From contig OY760226.1 of NCBI GenBank assembly GCA_963663395.1, positions 5,084,001-5,148,000 of the forward strand: a stretch of DNA of 64,000 bases, read 5' to 3'. This document shows, one piece after another, positions 52,021 to 60,647 of this stretch; the stretch's first letter is position 1; each line of letters starts with the position of its first letter. The translations under genes and the position numbers were made by a program. The notes beneath the pieces are model-generated. The model ran no database searches. It was not told the origin of the DNA and was given only the letters and a program-made list of their open reading frames with translations. The DNA is from Azophilus sp963663395 (GTDB taxonomy: Bacteria; Pseudomonadota; Gammaproteobacteria; Pseudomonadales; Azotimanducaceae).

Positions 52021-53025
52021 TCAGATCAGTTCCTCGAGGCGGTGCTTGAAACTCTCCATCCAGGCGTCGGCGCTCTTCACCTCGCGGGTCTCGCCGCGGC
52101 GGGTGATGCGGCCCTGGGTCCACCTTGGTGAGTGCTCTATATTCGTCGACGGAATCCTGGCTTTGTTGCCGGGCGGCCGCGTCCAGTCCCACACTTCTCC
52201 GTTTCCTACGTCGACGCTGAAGCGGATGGGATACTCGTTGTTGTCGAATTCAACTTCGAATTCGGGATCGAGGACAACGACGGGATCCCGGTCGGTGCTC
52301 TCGACACAGAAGCCGTTGAACCGTTCCTTTCCGCAATAGAACATCCCATGATCGAAGTTCCCGTCGCTGTACTCCGTCGTGAAGTACGGCCACACACCCT
52401 GGAGATCCTTGAGGTACGGCCCGCTGTACCAATCCTTGCCGTCGGGTAGGCAGGCGTAGTCCATTTGCATGTAGCCTTCGACGTCCCGGCCGAGAAACGT
52501 GCCTCGTGCGCGCAAGGCGCGATGGTTGTAGACGAGGGGCCACTCAGCATCGGGCACGCAGGACTGGATGGCCGTGCCGACGGGTTCGGCGTTAACGTCG
52601 ACGAGATCGCGCTCGAACCAGTGCGCCTGTGTCGGCGAGCCCCTGACCTCGAAGCGAGGGGCGCCTTCGAAGATGTCCCGCACGCCCCACATGCCGTCAC
52701 GCTGATCCGCCAGCACCGCCCCCAGAAAGGCCTTCGTCGAGCGTCTGTCGAAACGGAAGTCCGAGTCCTCACCGCTGACGTCTGTATCAGCCTCAAAAGC
52801 CGTGAAGCCGAGGGCGCCGTGGTTGTTGTAGTGCCGAACAAAGCTGTAGTACTTCTCGCCGTCGAGGCTTCGAAACCCGCCATAAATCCAGTGCACGTTC
52901 GCCACCACGCCCATGGTGCGCTGCCCGTCGAAGCCAAGACCGGGATGGGGTTCAACGAAGCCGAAAACGGGCCGATAGGCGTGGTGTCCGAACGGTCGAA
53001 CTTTGTCGTTGGAAACGCGGGTCAT
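52021..53025 (-). CDS. Uncharacterised protein (DUF7064/7065-like, CrtC/tocopherol-cyclase-like fold suspected)
   Basis: This 334-residue protein has no signal peptide, transmembrane segment or known catalytic motif. It is rich in aromatic and acidic residues, with beta-strand phrases (YRPVFGFVEPHPGLGFDGQR, WIYGGFRSLDGEKYYSFVRH, ARGTFLGRDVEGYMQMDYAC, HGMFYCGKERFNGFCVE). This is compatible with the two-domain beta-barrel fold of hydroxyneurosporene-synthase/AttH-like lipocalins, which act on hydrophobic polycyclic or isoprenoid substrates. That fold assignment is from general impression and is tentative. Its N terminus also occurs as a fragment at 38314-38448. It is divergent from the aldo/keto reductase at 53234. 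Confidence 0.6.
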   Translation of the reverse strand: MTRVSNDKVRPFGHHAYRPVFGFVEPHPGLGFDGQRTMGVVANVHWIYGGFRSLDGEKYYSFVRHYNNHGALGFTAFEADTDVSGEDSDFRFDRRSTKAFLGAVLADQRDGMWGVRDIFEGAPRFEVRGSPTQAHWFERDLVDVNAEPVGTAIQSCVPDAEWPLVYNHRALRARGTFLGRDVEGYMQMDYACLPDGKDWYSGPYLKDLQGVWPYFTTEYSDGNFDHGMFYCGKERFNGFCVESTDRDPVVVLDPEFEVEFDNNEYPIRFSVDVGNGEVWDWTRPPGNKARIPSTNIEHSPRWTQGRITRRGETREVKSADAWMESFKHRLEELI

Positions 53026-53170
53026 CGTCGTTTTGCTCCATTCGAGGCTTTCACTTGATTTGGCGGATCGTAGTCGTAACTACACAATTGGTCGATCGGT
53101 GACAGCAACATGGCTGTGTGTTTGATTCGGTCTTCCAATTCTTTGACCTTCAGGTACACTAACGCGACAC

Positions 53171-53182
53171 ATGTTGCCTTAA
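53171..53182 (+). promoter_or_regulatory. ATGTTGC-type motif upstream of the aldo/keto reductase
   Basis: ATGTTGCCTTAA lies 52 bases before the start at 53234, preceded by GCGACAC. It matches TTGTTGCTTTAA at 54340-54351 and the ATGTTRCTTGTA cores at 16085, 21087 and 35452. Confidence 0.4.
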
Positions 53183-53233
53183 CGGAACGTTGAGCGCAAC
53201 CAAAACTGAGGAACACCACCAAGAGGAGCCGCA

Positions 53234-54319
53234 ATGCAACTGAATCATTACGTAACAATGGGCAGGTCTGGTCTCCGAGTAAGCCCCTTGTGCCTGGGGG
53301 GCATGACCTTCGGCCTTGAGCGTGGCTGGGGTTCTTCTGTTGAAGATTCTGAGCAGATCATCGATTGTTACCTCGGCCATGGTGGCAACTTCATCGACAC
53401 CGCAAACAGCTACAACCTGGGCCATTCGGAGAAGATCATTGGCGACCACGTAACCCACGACCCATCCAGGCGAGACCGTCTGGTGATTGCGACCAAGTTC
53501 AGTGCCAACCTCTATGATGGCGACCCCAACGGAGGTGGCGGAAACCGCAAATCAGTCATCGCCGCATGCGAACAATCGTTGCGCAGGCTCCAAACCGACT
53601 ACATTGACCTGTATTGGATGCACTGGTGGGACAAATTCACGCCGATCGAGGAAACCATGGCCGCCATGGACGCGTTGGTTGCGTCAGGAAAGGTTCGCTA
53701 CCTCGGCTTTTCCAACACTCCCGCCTGGAAAATCGCCCAAGCGCAGGTGAGCGCAAATCTCCTGCATCAGACACCAATCGTCGCGTTGCAGTTGGAGTAC
53801 TCCCTGCTGGAACGAACCGTTGAAGGTGAACTGTTGCCGCTGGCCGAAGAATTCGGCCTTGGCGTAACACCATATAGTCCCCTCAAGTTTGGGATCCTGA
53901 GCGGAAAATACACACGCGACAATCTCGATGCAGCGATGCCAGGACGTGGTGAAATGATGAAGTCGAGAATCAGCGAGCGCATGTTCACCGTGCTCGATCT
54001 GTTACAGGAAATTGCCGCGCGCAATAACACAACAGTTGCGCGGGTGGCTTTGGCATGGGTGCGATCACGAGACGCAGTCAGCTCGATCATCGTCGGAGCG
54101 CGAACCCTGGAGCAGCTCGAGGATAACCTCGCCTCGCTGCAAGTCGAACTGGCAAGTGGCGACATCGCAGCACTCGATGAGCTGACGCAACCGCGCTTCA
54201 ACTATCCAATCACGATCCTCCCGAGAGGTCGTCTGACCGGCTACGGCGGCTTGACTATCAATGGTGAGAGTTTTCCGGAGTCTCCTTTGGGCCGACCGAC
54301 ACCTGACAATGTCTATTAG
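53234..54319 (+). CDS. Aldo/keto reductase
   Basis: This 361-residue NADPH-dependent AKR has GRSGLRVSPLCLGGMTFG, the catalytic Asp and Tyr in FIDTANSYNLGHSEKI, Lys in LVIATKFSAN, His in LYWMHWWDKF, and the cofactor clamp SSIIVGARTLEQLEDNLASL. A distinctive C-terminal tail (PITILPRGRLTGYGGLTING, then ESFPESPLGRPTPDNVY) is also found as a separate scar at 56229-56356. AGAGGAGCC precedes the ATG. It is divergent from the uncharacterised 52021 gene. It differs from the 13311 reductase in tail and core. Confidence 0.92.
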   Translation: MQLNHYVTMGRSGLRVSPLCLGGMTFGLERGWGSSVEDSEQIIDCYLGHGGNFIDTANSYNLGHSEKIIGDHVTHDPSRRDRLVIATKFSANLYDGDPNGGGGNRKSVIAACEQSLRRLQTDYIDLYWMHWWDKFTPIEETMAAMDALVASGKVRYLGFSNTPAWKIAQAQVSANLLHQTPIVALQLEYSLLERTVEGELLPLAEEFGLGVTPYSPLKFGILSGKYTRDNLDAAMPGRGEMMKSRISERMFTVLDLLQEIAARNNTTVARVALAWVRSRDAVSSIIVGARTLEQLEDNLASLQVELASGDIAALDELTQPRFNYPITILPRGRLTGYGGLTINGESFPESPLGRPTPDNVY

Positions 54320-54339
54320 CCGGTCATTTAATGCGTCAC

Positions 54340-54351
54340 TTGTTGCTTTAA
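54340..54351 (+). promoter_or_regulatory. TTGTTGC-type motif upstream of the amidohydrolase
   Basis: TTGTTGCTTTAA, preceded by GCGTCAC, lies 55 bases before the amidohydrolase ATG at 54406. It is the same motif at almost the same distance as at 53171 for the preceding gene. Confidence 0.4.
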
Positions 54352-54405
54352 CGATTATGGTGAATTACAATCAACTAACGAGCAAATGTACTTGAGGATA
54401 AAAGC

Positions 54406-55608
54406 ATGTCATCAACGTCACCTTTTCCATTGTTCGACTGCGACAACCACATCTATGAACCGCCAGAGGCCCTGCTGCGCCATTTGCCAGAAAAATACAA
54501 AGACGTACTGAAGTACGTTGAAGTAAACGGCCGTACCAAGCTTGCAATAGAGGGTCAAATATCCGAGTACATACCGAATCCGACATTTGAAGTAGTAGCG
54601 GCACCAGGCTGTCACGCCGAGTTCTATCGTGGAAACAACCCTGAAGGAAAATCCTTCAGGGAATTTAGCGTTATCGAAAAGGGCAAGGCCGAATATCAAT
54701 ACAAGACTCCCGAGCGCGTAAAGATGCTTGAAGAGCAAGGCATAGTCGGGGCGCTGGTATACCCATCACTTGCGAACGTTATTGAAGGCCACATGGATCA
54801 TGACCCGGATTTTTGCCACGCAATCATCCACTCTCTCAATCAGTGGATAAAGGAGGAATGGGGATTCGGTGATGATGGCAGGTTTTACGTTACTCCCGTG
54901 ATCACCTTCATGGACGCAGACAAAGCGCTGGAAGAGGCGAAGTGGATTATTGAGAACGGTTCAAGAGTCGTTCTCATTCGGCCCGCCGCGGTCGCCGGTG
55001 TAAACGGCTACCGTTCAATGGCATCGCCCGAATTTGATGCGATTTGGAAATTGCTGGAAGAAAACAATATCTTCGTTACGTTTCACACCTCCGATAATGG
55101 CTACAACGACGTATACAAAAGGCATAAGGCTGTAGCAGCAAGTGATGGTGAAGAATATCTTCCTTTTGATCGCACAGATACGTTAGAGCAGGTAATGGAC
55201 GTAAATCATCTCGCGTGCCAGCATCATCTTGCTTCGTTGATCTGTCACGGTTTGTTTGATCGCTTCCCTGCACTGAACGTTTCTTATGTAGAAACGGGTA
55301 CTTACTGGGTTTACCCACTGTGGGACAGGTTTGAACTTGTCTACAGGCAGATGCCGCAGGCTTTCGGGCGTCATCCTCATGAAATCATGCGCAGCAACGT
55401 TTTCTACCACCCGTTCTATGAGGAAAACGTCTACCGTCTGGTCGAAATGGTAGGCGTGGATCAAGTCATGTTCGGTAGCGATTGGCCTCACCCGGAAGGT
55501 CTGGAGACGCCAACAGACTGGCAAGATGAAATTGCTGAAATGAACGAAGAAGATAGAGCAAAAATCATGGGTGGAAATGTCATGAAAGTTCTGGGCCTGG
55601 TTGCCTGA
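54406..55608 (+). CDS. Amidohydrolase family protein (ACMSD-like)
   Basis: This metal-dependent TIM-barrel hydrolase or decarboxylase has 400 residues and belongs to the amidohydrolase_2 group related to aminocarboxymuconate semialdehyde decarboxylase. The N-terminal DCDNHIYEPPEALLRHLP carries Asp-x-Asp-x-His where ACMSD has HxH. The later residues FVTFHTSDNGYN, ASLICHGLFDRFPALNVSY and VMFGSDWPHPEG supply His, His and Asp. Its base composition is more AT-rich than its neighbours, so it may be a recent arrival. GAGGAT precedes the ATG. A TetR gene follows without a gap. Confidence 0.87.
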   Translation: MSSTSPFPLFDCDNHIYEPPEALLRHLPEKYKDVLKYVEVNGRTKLAIEGQISEYIPNPTFEVVAAPGCHAEFYRGNNPEGKSFREFSVIEKGKAEYQYKTPERVKMLEEQGIVGALVYPSLANVIEGHMDHDPDFCHAIIHSLNQWIKEEWGFGDDGRFYVTPVITFMDADKALEEAKWIIENGSRVVLIRPAAVAGVNGYRSMASPEFDAIWKLLEENNIFVTFHTSDNGYNDVYKRHKAVAASDGEEYLPFDRTDTLEQVMDVNHLACQHHLASLICHGLFDRFPALNVSYVETGTYWVYPLWDRFELVYRQMPQAFGRHPHEIMRSNVFYHPFYEENVYRLVEMVGVDQVMFGSDWPHPEGLETPTDWQDEIAEMNEEDRAKIMGGNVMKVLGLVA

Positions 55609-56217
55609 TTGGCGGACAAAAGCAAAAATACAGATCCACCGGCCACACGCACACGGCCTGGCGGTCGAACCGCACGCGTAGGCCGCAAGGTGGAAGAGGC
55701 CACTGCACAGCTATTGACCGATAGAGGTTACGACGGATGGAGTTACAAGGAGGTCGCCGAAGCCGCCGGCGTTAACCGTTCGACGTTACACCGACGCTGG
55801 CCGAGTCGAGCAGCGATGGTGTTGGCCGCAATGCGACGGATCGTTCGCACTCGCGTGGTGTTCGAGGATACCGGGTCACTGATGGGCGACCTGCGTGCTC
55901 ACCTGATCGGGATCGGCGAGTTTCTTGATAGTGACGTTGGCAAGAACGTCTTGATCTCCACGCTCGACATGCGGCAAAAGGGTGAGCTTACGTTTAACGA
56001 CGGATTGAGTTGGACGGAACTCGCACAGGAAATATTACCCATCTTCGAGCGCGCTACCGCTCGAGGAGAGCTACCTGAAGAGTTCGATGCTGAGGGCGCC
56101 TTTGCCATGCTGTCAGGCGCGATGCAATTCCGAATGATCGTGATGCGGGACACGCCTGATGCCGCGTGGGTGGATCGACTACTGGCGTTATTTTCCAGCT
56201 TCGTCCGTCGTTCGTAG
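55609..56217 (+). CDS. TetR-family transcriptional regulator
   Basis: This 202-residue repressor has a basic N-terminal arm (TRPGGRTARVGRKVEEATAQ) and the HTH region YDGWSYKEVAEAAGVNRSTLHRRWPSRAAMV. The C-terminal domain is of the TetR_C type with FAMLSGAMQFRMIVMRDTPD. The start is TTG 55609, immediately after the amidohydrolase stop, and has no clear ribosome site, so expression depends on translation of the upstream gene. It is probably the local regulator of the amidohydrolase or the adjacent aldo/keto reductase. Confidence 0.9.
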   Translation: MADKSKNTDPPATRTRPGGRTARVGRKVEEATAQLLTDRGYDGWSYKEVAEAAGVNRSTLHRRWPSRAAMVLAAMRRIVRTRVVFEDTGSLMGDLRAHLIGIGEFLDSDVGKNVLISTLDMRQKGELTFNDGLSWTELAQEILPIFERATARGELPEEFDAEGAFAMLSGAMQFRMIVMRDTPDAAWVDRLLALFSSFVRRS

Positions 56218-56228
56218 TTAGCAGACAC

Positions 56229-56356
56229 GGCGGCCTGGCTACCCGATCAACGTCCTCCCTGCAGGCCGTCTTACCGGTTATGGCAGTTTAACCATCAACG
56301 GCGAAAGTTTTCCGGATTCTCCTTGAGGCCGACCAACGCCCGACAACGTCCATTAG
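56229..56356 (+). pseudogene. 3' scar of an aldo/keto reductase gene
   Basis: The last 40 codons of a paralogue of 53234-54319 remain (GYPINVLPAGRLTGYGSLTI, then NGESFPDSP). They are followed by an in-frame TGA, then GRPTPDNVH and TAG. The premature stop shows decay in addition to truncation. It follows the TetR stop by 11 bases. Confidence 0.85.
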
Positions 56357-56380
56357 CCGACACCGACAGCGCCAGTATCT

Positions 56381-58489
56381 TCAGGCGGGGCTGATGTTGA
56401 CAGGTATGCCGTTTAACACCGAGCCGCCTGAGATCCTGTCGCTATCGGCAGGGTTGTCGCTGGCGAGTATATTCGAGTTGACCCCACCCCGCTGATTGGC
56501 AATCCGCCATCCGCCCTGGTGTCCCCAGCCATGAGGCAGCGCTACATTTCCAGGGCTTACTTTTTCCGAAATCCGTACAGTCGAGCGTACTTCGCCGTAG
56601 GGAGAGCAAATCCTTGCCACACCGTTATCTTCAATACCGTAGCGAACGGCATCTTTCGCGTTGATCCTTGCAAAGTGGCCCCGCCGACTCTTGGCAAGGC
56701 TTTGGGCATTGTGCATCCAGGTGTTGTGAGTAAGGACTTCTCTCATGCTGTGGAGTCTTAAAGGGAACTGTGGCTGCTCATAAAAAACGTCTGCAAAAAG
56801 ATGCTGCATCTCTGAGATAAATCCGGGCGCTGCAAGGTTGACAAGCTGGTTATCGTTCGCGACAAACTCTTCGAGCACGCCGACGGGCATGTGTTCCATC
56901 AGCTGCACACCGTTCGGGTAATCATTCAACAATTTGTCATAATTCAAGCCTTCGGGGTTCTCACCGAATTTATCACCAAACTGGCTTCTACGAATAATGT
57001 CGTCGATCATGTCATGCGGCGTCACCGCAGTCGCCTTGTTCTTGCCTAGCCGATTGCACAGCTCAAAGAAAATTTCCCACTCCTCCTTGACTTCACCCCG
57101 ACGTTCTATCACGGGCGCAGTCGCATACAGGCTGGGACGCAGCATCATGCCCAACATGGCCACAAACGGGACATCCTCACGCTCCCACATAGTGGCGCAA
57201 GGCAGAATATAATCGGCGAAGCGATTAGTCTCGTTGACATAAAGATCGAGGGAAAAGAACAAATCCAGTTGTTGTACGGCCTCACACAGCCTGCCTCCCA
57301 CCGGTGCCGCCAGCGCCGGGTTCGCGCCAACCATCATCAGCGCTCTCACTTGCCCGTCGCCGGATTCTTCAATATCGCTGAGTAGCGCCACCGAGGGCAA
57401 AGAGCCACCGACATCAGGCAACCCGGTGGTGCGGCTTATGGTTGATCCCATTTTTCGACCGGCGCCATTTACTACCCCACAGCCAAAAGAAAGCCCGCCT
57501 TCGCTATCGAGATTGCCTGTGACGATGGCAATAAGGTGCATGAGAATATTTGCCAGGGTTCCGTGCCGCTGGGTGCAGGTGCCAGTGCGTCCATAGATAC
57601 AGGCACTCGGGGCATCGCCGAACTGCCTGGCCAGGTTCCTGATCGTTTCGGCCGGGATGCCACTGTACCGCTCACCCCATGCTTCCGAACAGGGAGCCAG
57701 AACTTTGCATAGCTGATCAAAACCGCTGGTGTGCTTGCCAACGAAAGCCGAATCTACAAAGCCCTGATCGATCACGGACTTTAACAAGGCCGAAAGAAAG
57801 TAGGGGTCAGAACCAGCCAATATGGGTTGATGTTCGAACCGGTTGGCTGTCTCGCTGCAAGCGGGGTCGACCGCAACGACTCTGCCACCCCGGTCAACAA
57901 TACTCTTCAATGCCTTGGCCACGATAGGCTCGCAGATAAGAGATCCATGAGAGCCAACAGGGTTGGCGCCAACAATCAACGCAAAATGGGATCGCCAGAA
58001 GTCGGGTCGGGTCAGTGAACCCTTGCCAAAAAGTGTTTCGACAGCAGCGACGAAGGGCATCGCATCCTCAGAATTGACGCTATAGCGCCACTTGACGCCC
58101 AACGCTTTTGCCATGACGTTGTGGGCAAGAGCACTGGCCGACGCAAAGGCCGGGGGATTGCCAATGTAGGTCGCAAATGCGGCATCGCCAGATTCACTGC
58201 GAACAACACTTAATCTGTCAGCAATTTCACTGAACGCCTGTTCCCAGGAAATGCGTTCAAATTCACCAGGCCCACCCGTTCGCTTAAGTGGATAGAGAAC
58301 GCGGTCGGGATCATAGGTGATGTCGACTGCCCCCATTGCCTTTTTACAAAAATGTCCTTTGGCCAATACATGATCGGGATTGCTGCGAATTTTCGTAATT
58401 CGACCGTTTTCGACAGTTGCGAGGACACCACACATGGGCTCACAGACTCGGCAGAAAGTGGATACGTCCCCTTGGTTTTCCATAGTCAT
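56381..58489 (-). CDS. Molybdopterin-dependent oxidoreductase (formate dehydrogenase/nitrate reductase superfamily)
   Basis: This catalytic subunit of about 702 residues belongs to the DMSO-reductase superfamily. The N-terminal [4Fe-4S] cluster is ligated by Cys-x2-Cys-x3-Cys-x27-Cys (STFCRVCEPMCG, then GHFCKKAMG). Molybdopterin-binding segments follow (ISWEQAFSEIADRL, IVGANPVGSHGSL, ALMMVGANPALAAPVGG, LPCATMWEREDVP, and the C-terminal MGD lobe HNTWMHNAQSLAKSRRGHF). No Tat signal is seen, so it is cytoplasmic. No electron-transfer or chaperone gene is adjacent. The start is uncertain: ATG 58489 or 58483 fit best; the frame runs open to 58534. Confidence 0.88.
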   Translation of the reverse strand: MTMENQGDVSTFCRVCEPMCGVLATVENGRITKIRSNPDHVLAKGHFCKKAMGAVDITYDPDRVLYPLKRTGGPGEFERISWEQAFSEIADRLSVVRSESGDAAFATYIGNPPAFASASALAHNVMAKALGVKWRYSVNSEDAMPFVAAVETLFGKGSLTRPDFWRSHFALIVGANPVGSHGSLICEPIVAKALKSIVDRGGRVVAVDPACSETANRFEHQPILAGSDPYFLSALLKSVIDQGFVDSAFVGKHTSGFDQLCKVLAPCSEAWGERYSGIPAETIRNLARQFGDAPSACIYGRTGTCTQRHGTLANILMHLIAIVTGNLDSEGGLSFGCGVVNGAGRKMGSTISRTTGLPDVGGSLPSVALLSDIEESGDGQVRALMMVGANPALAAPVGGRLCEAVQQLDLFFSLDLYVNETNRFADYILPCATMWEREDVPFVAMLGMMLRPSLYATAPVIERRGEVKEEWEIFFELCNRLGKNKATAVTPHDMIDDIIRRSQFGDKFGENPEGLNYDKLLNDYPNGVQLMEHMPVGVLEEFVANDNQLVNLAAPGFISEMQHLFADVFYEQPQFPLRLHSMREVLTHNTWMHNAQSLAKSRRGHFARINAKDAVRYGIEDNGVARICSPYGEVRSTVRISEKVSPGNVALPHGWGHQGGWRIANQRGGVNSNILASDNPADSDRISGGSVLNGIPVNISPA

Positions 58490-58673
58490 TCCATTGCTTA
58501 CGTTAAAGAAGGACTCGAAATGTCGCCCCTCCATTCAGGGAACTGGTCGCCTTGATAAACAATAAAGCTAATTGATACCATGATCCCCAGCAGGTAGACA
58601 ATTCCAATCGTTTTCTCACTTCCACAATCACCTGGACCAAACGTCCTAAGGCTCCTTAGTCCCAACCAGGCAC

Positions 58674-59381
58674 TTACTTTGGCGCCGCGGCACCGACTCG
58701 ACGCATCCACTGGGTAACGTTGTCGTTGCCTGAGGCATCCAAGGTTGCAACCGCCGCCTGCGCCTCCTCGGCGTAGAGCAGGGCGTTGAACTGAGCAATG
58801 ACCGCCAGATCCGCGTACGACAGGCTGTCACCGACAAGCCAGTCCCGCCCGTCAAGCAGGGCATTCAGCGCCCCGAGGTGTCGATGAATATCCGCCACCA
58901 CCTGTTCACGTGGCTTGCGGCCCACCCCCTGGGCCCGAGTGAGCTGACCCACGCTCTTCAGGATCAACTCCTTGGCTTGAGGTTTCGGCACGCCAGGCAT
59001 GGTCTCAGTAAACTCGTCGAGTGCCGCCTCCAGGTTGTGCTCCCACGACAGCCTCACCGTCATTTCGTAAAAGTAGAGGCTCTCGTCGGCCCATTCCTCG
59101 ATGGCGTGTGCCAGCGCGGCCTCACGGGGTTCCGATGGCACCAGGGACGGCCCCTCACCTTTCGCTTCCAGATAGTGAACGATGTCCGTGGAATCCCAGA
59201 CCGGTTTACCATCGTCCAGGATGGCCGGGAATTTGCCCGTGGGGCTTACATTCCTGTATTCGCCTTCCCGCGCCTTGACCCGATCGACCTCGTGGACATC
59301 GAACGCGATGCCTTTGTAGTTGAGCGCCCGCCGCACCTTCTCGGTGAATGGTGAAGTGGCCAGTTGATACAGGGTTATCAT
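58674..59381 (-). CDS. Glutathione S-transferase
   Basis: This 235-residue two-domain GST has a thioredoxin-like N domain (TLYQLATSPFTEKVRRALNY, with Ser/Thr of SPFT as likely glutathione-activating residues, then NVSPTGKFPAILDDGKPVWD with the cis-Pro and STDIVHYLE). The helical C domain has ALLDGRDWLVGDSLSYADLAV. ATG 59381 follows AGAGGAACG and overlaps the stop of a 58-codon upstream ORF as ATGA. The role could be dehalogenation, isomerisation or detoxification of reactive intermediates. Confidence 0.92.
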   Translation of the reverse strand: MITLYQLATSPFTEKVRRALNYKGIAFDVHEVDRVKAREGEYRNVSPTGKFPAILDDGKPVWDSTDIVHYLEAKGEGPSLVPSEPREAALAHAIEEWADESLYFYEMTVRLSWEHNLEAALDEFTETMPGVPKPQAKELILKSVGQLTRAQGVGRKPREQVVADIHRHLGALNALLDGRDWLVGDSLSYADLAVIAQFNALLYAEEAQAAVATLDASGNDNVTQWMRRVGAAAPK

Positions 59382-59554
59382 GATACGTTCCTCTGCGTTT
59401 TGACTCGTATTCTCTGATGACAGCCCCCACGGGCGTAGCAATAATCGTCATCGGCACATCGGAGCGCCTGCTTGGCGAAATCAGCACGGACGACGTTCCA
59501 GTGCTCCTCAGCATACTCGACAGTTCGTCGATTCCTCGTTAGTAGGTTGATCAT
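59378..59554 (-). CDS. Small ORF overlapping the GST start (58 residues, unknown)
   Basis: ATG 59554 to TGA 59378 encodes 58 residues with a coding-like centre (RRTVEYAEEHWNVVRADF, then AKQALRCADDDYCYARGGC). It contains three cysteines in the last third and a basic tail. Its TGA overlaps the GST ATG (ATGA), typical of translational coupling. AACAGG is a modest ribosome site. It may be a real small protein, or the 3' end of a longer lost gene, as in other scars of this window. I do not recognise it. Confidence 0.4.
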   Translation of the reverse strand: MINLLTRNRRTVEYAEEHWNVVRADFAKQALRCADDDYCYARGGCHQRIRVKTQRNVS

Positions 59555-59813
59555 GCCTGTTTTATTTATTGGTTATCAAGTTATTATATACTGTTGGGGC
59601 ACGAACTAGTGGTCTTCGAGCCGCCAAAGTCAGGCCAGAGGCGCGCCGCAACTCTGACGTACTGGACGCTGATTCCAGCTGTTCTCCCCCAGTAGCCATC
59701 ACCATTCCACTAACTTACCATTCAGTCAATGAATGACCCTCGCCTGAGGATAGAAGTTGCTGACCAAGCAAACTGAGGACAATGCACTATGGGGAAGAGA
59801 AGGAGGTATTGAC

Positions 59814-60647
59814 ATGACCAGATTGCAGGGCAAGACCGCGCTCATCACAGGCGGGGCTTCGGGCATTGGTGCCGCGACGGTCCGGCGATTCGTCGCCGAG
59901 GGCGCGCGGGCGACCATCGCCGACCGGGACGAGGAAAAGGGAACGGCTCTCGCCAAAGAGCTTGGTGATGAAGTGCTGTTCGTTTCCACTGACGTGTCCG
60001 TTGAGCGGGACGTGGCCGAGGCCGTCGAGCGCACAATCGACAAATGGGGACGGCTAGACTGCCTCTTCAACAACGCAGGTTTCGGCGGGGCCCTCGGGCC
60101 GCTCGCGACCACCTCGGTCGAGGACTACGACCTGACCTTCGATGTTCTGGTCAAGAGCGTGTTTCTCGGGATGAAGCACGTCGCCGACCACATGATGGCC
60201 CGAGGCAGCGGCAGCATCATCAACAACGCTTCGGTCGCCGGTCTCACCGCCGGCATGGGGCCGCATCTGTATTCGGCCGCCAAGGCGACGGTCATCGCCC
60301 TGTCCAACACCGCAGCGCTCGAGTTCGGCCATTACGGCGTGCGGGTCAACTCCATCTGCCCCGGCTCGGTGGCAACCCCTCTCATGGCCGGGAACCCTAA
60401 CGCATCACCCGAGCAGATCAAGCAGGCAGGGCAAGGCTTCAAGACGCTCACCCCGATCGGACGCATTGGCGACCCGGAAGACCTGGCAGCGATGGCGCTG
60501 TTTCTCGCCAGCGATGAGTCGAGCTTCGTCACCGGCCAGGCAATCGTCGTCGACGGAGGCCTCAGCACCGGCACGCCGTGGAATCAGTGGCCCGAGTTCA
60601 TGCGGACCGCCCGACCCATCCGCCACCACCGGCCGACAGGAAGGTGA
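59814..60647 (+). CDS. SDR-family oxidoreductase
   Basis: This 277-residue classical SDR has the cofactor loop ALITGGASGIGAATVRRF, IADRDEEKGTAL with Asp after beta-2 (NAD preference), FNNAGFGGALGPLA, catalytic Ser in INNASVAGLTAGMGPHLYSAAKATV with Tyr and Lys, and GQAIVVDGGLSTGTPWNQW. ATG 59814 follows AAGGAGGTATT; the frame from 59757 is rejected. GC3 is markedly higher than in its neighbours, and it is followed by equally GC-rich decayed sequence, so the pair was probably acquired together from a high-GC donor. Confidence 0.9.
   Translation: MTRLQGKTALITGGASGIGAATVRRFVAEGARATIADRDEEKGTALAKELGDEVLFVSTDVSVERDVAEAVERTIDKWGRLDCLFNNAGFGGALGPLATTSVEDYDLTFDVLVKSVFLGMKHVADHMMARGSGSIINNASVAGLTAGMGPHLYSAAKATVIALSNTAALEFGHYGVRVNSICPGSVATPLMAGNPNASPEQIKQAGQGFKTLTPIGRIGDPEDLAAMALFLASDESSFVTGQAIVVDGGLSTGTPWNQWPEFMRTARPIRHHRPTGR

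Noticed and set aside
51473..52192. A 239-codon minus-strand gene
   Set aside because: It starts antisense within the neighbouring gene's 3' end and reads through two frames of the DUF3604 relic. Only its central block is meaningful.
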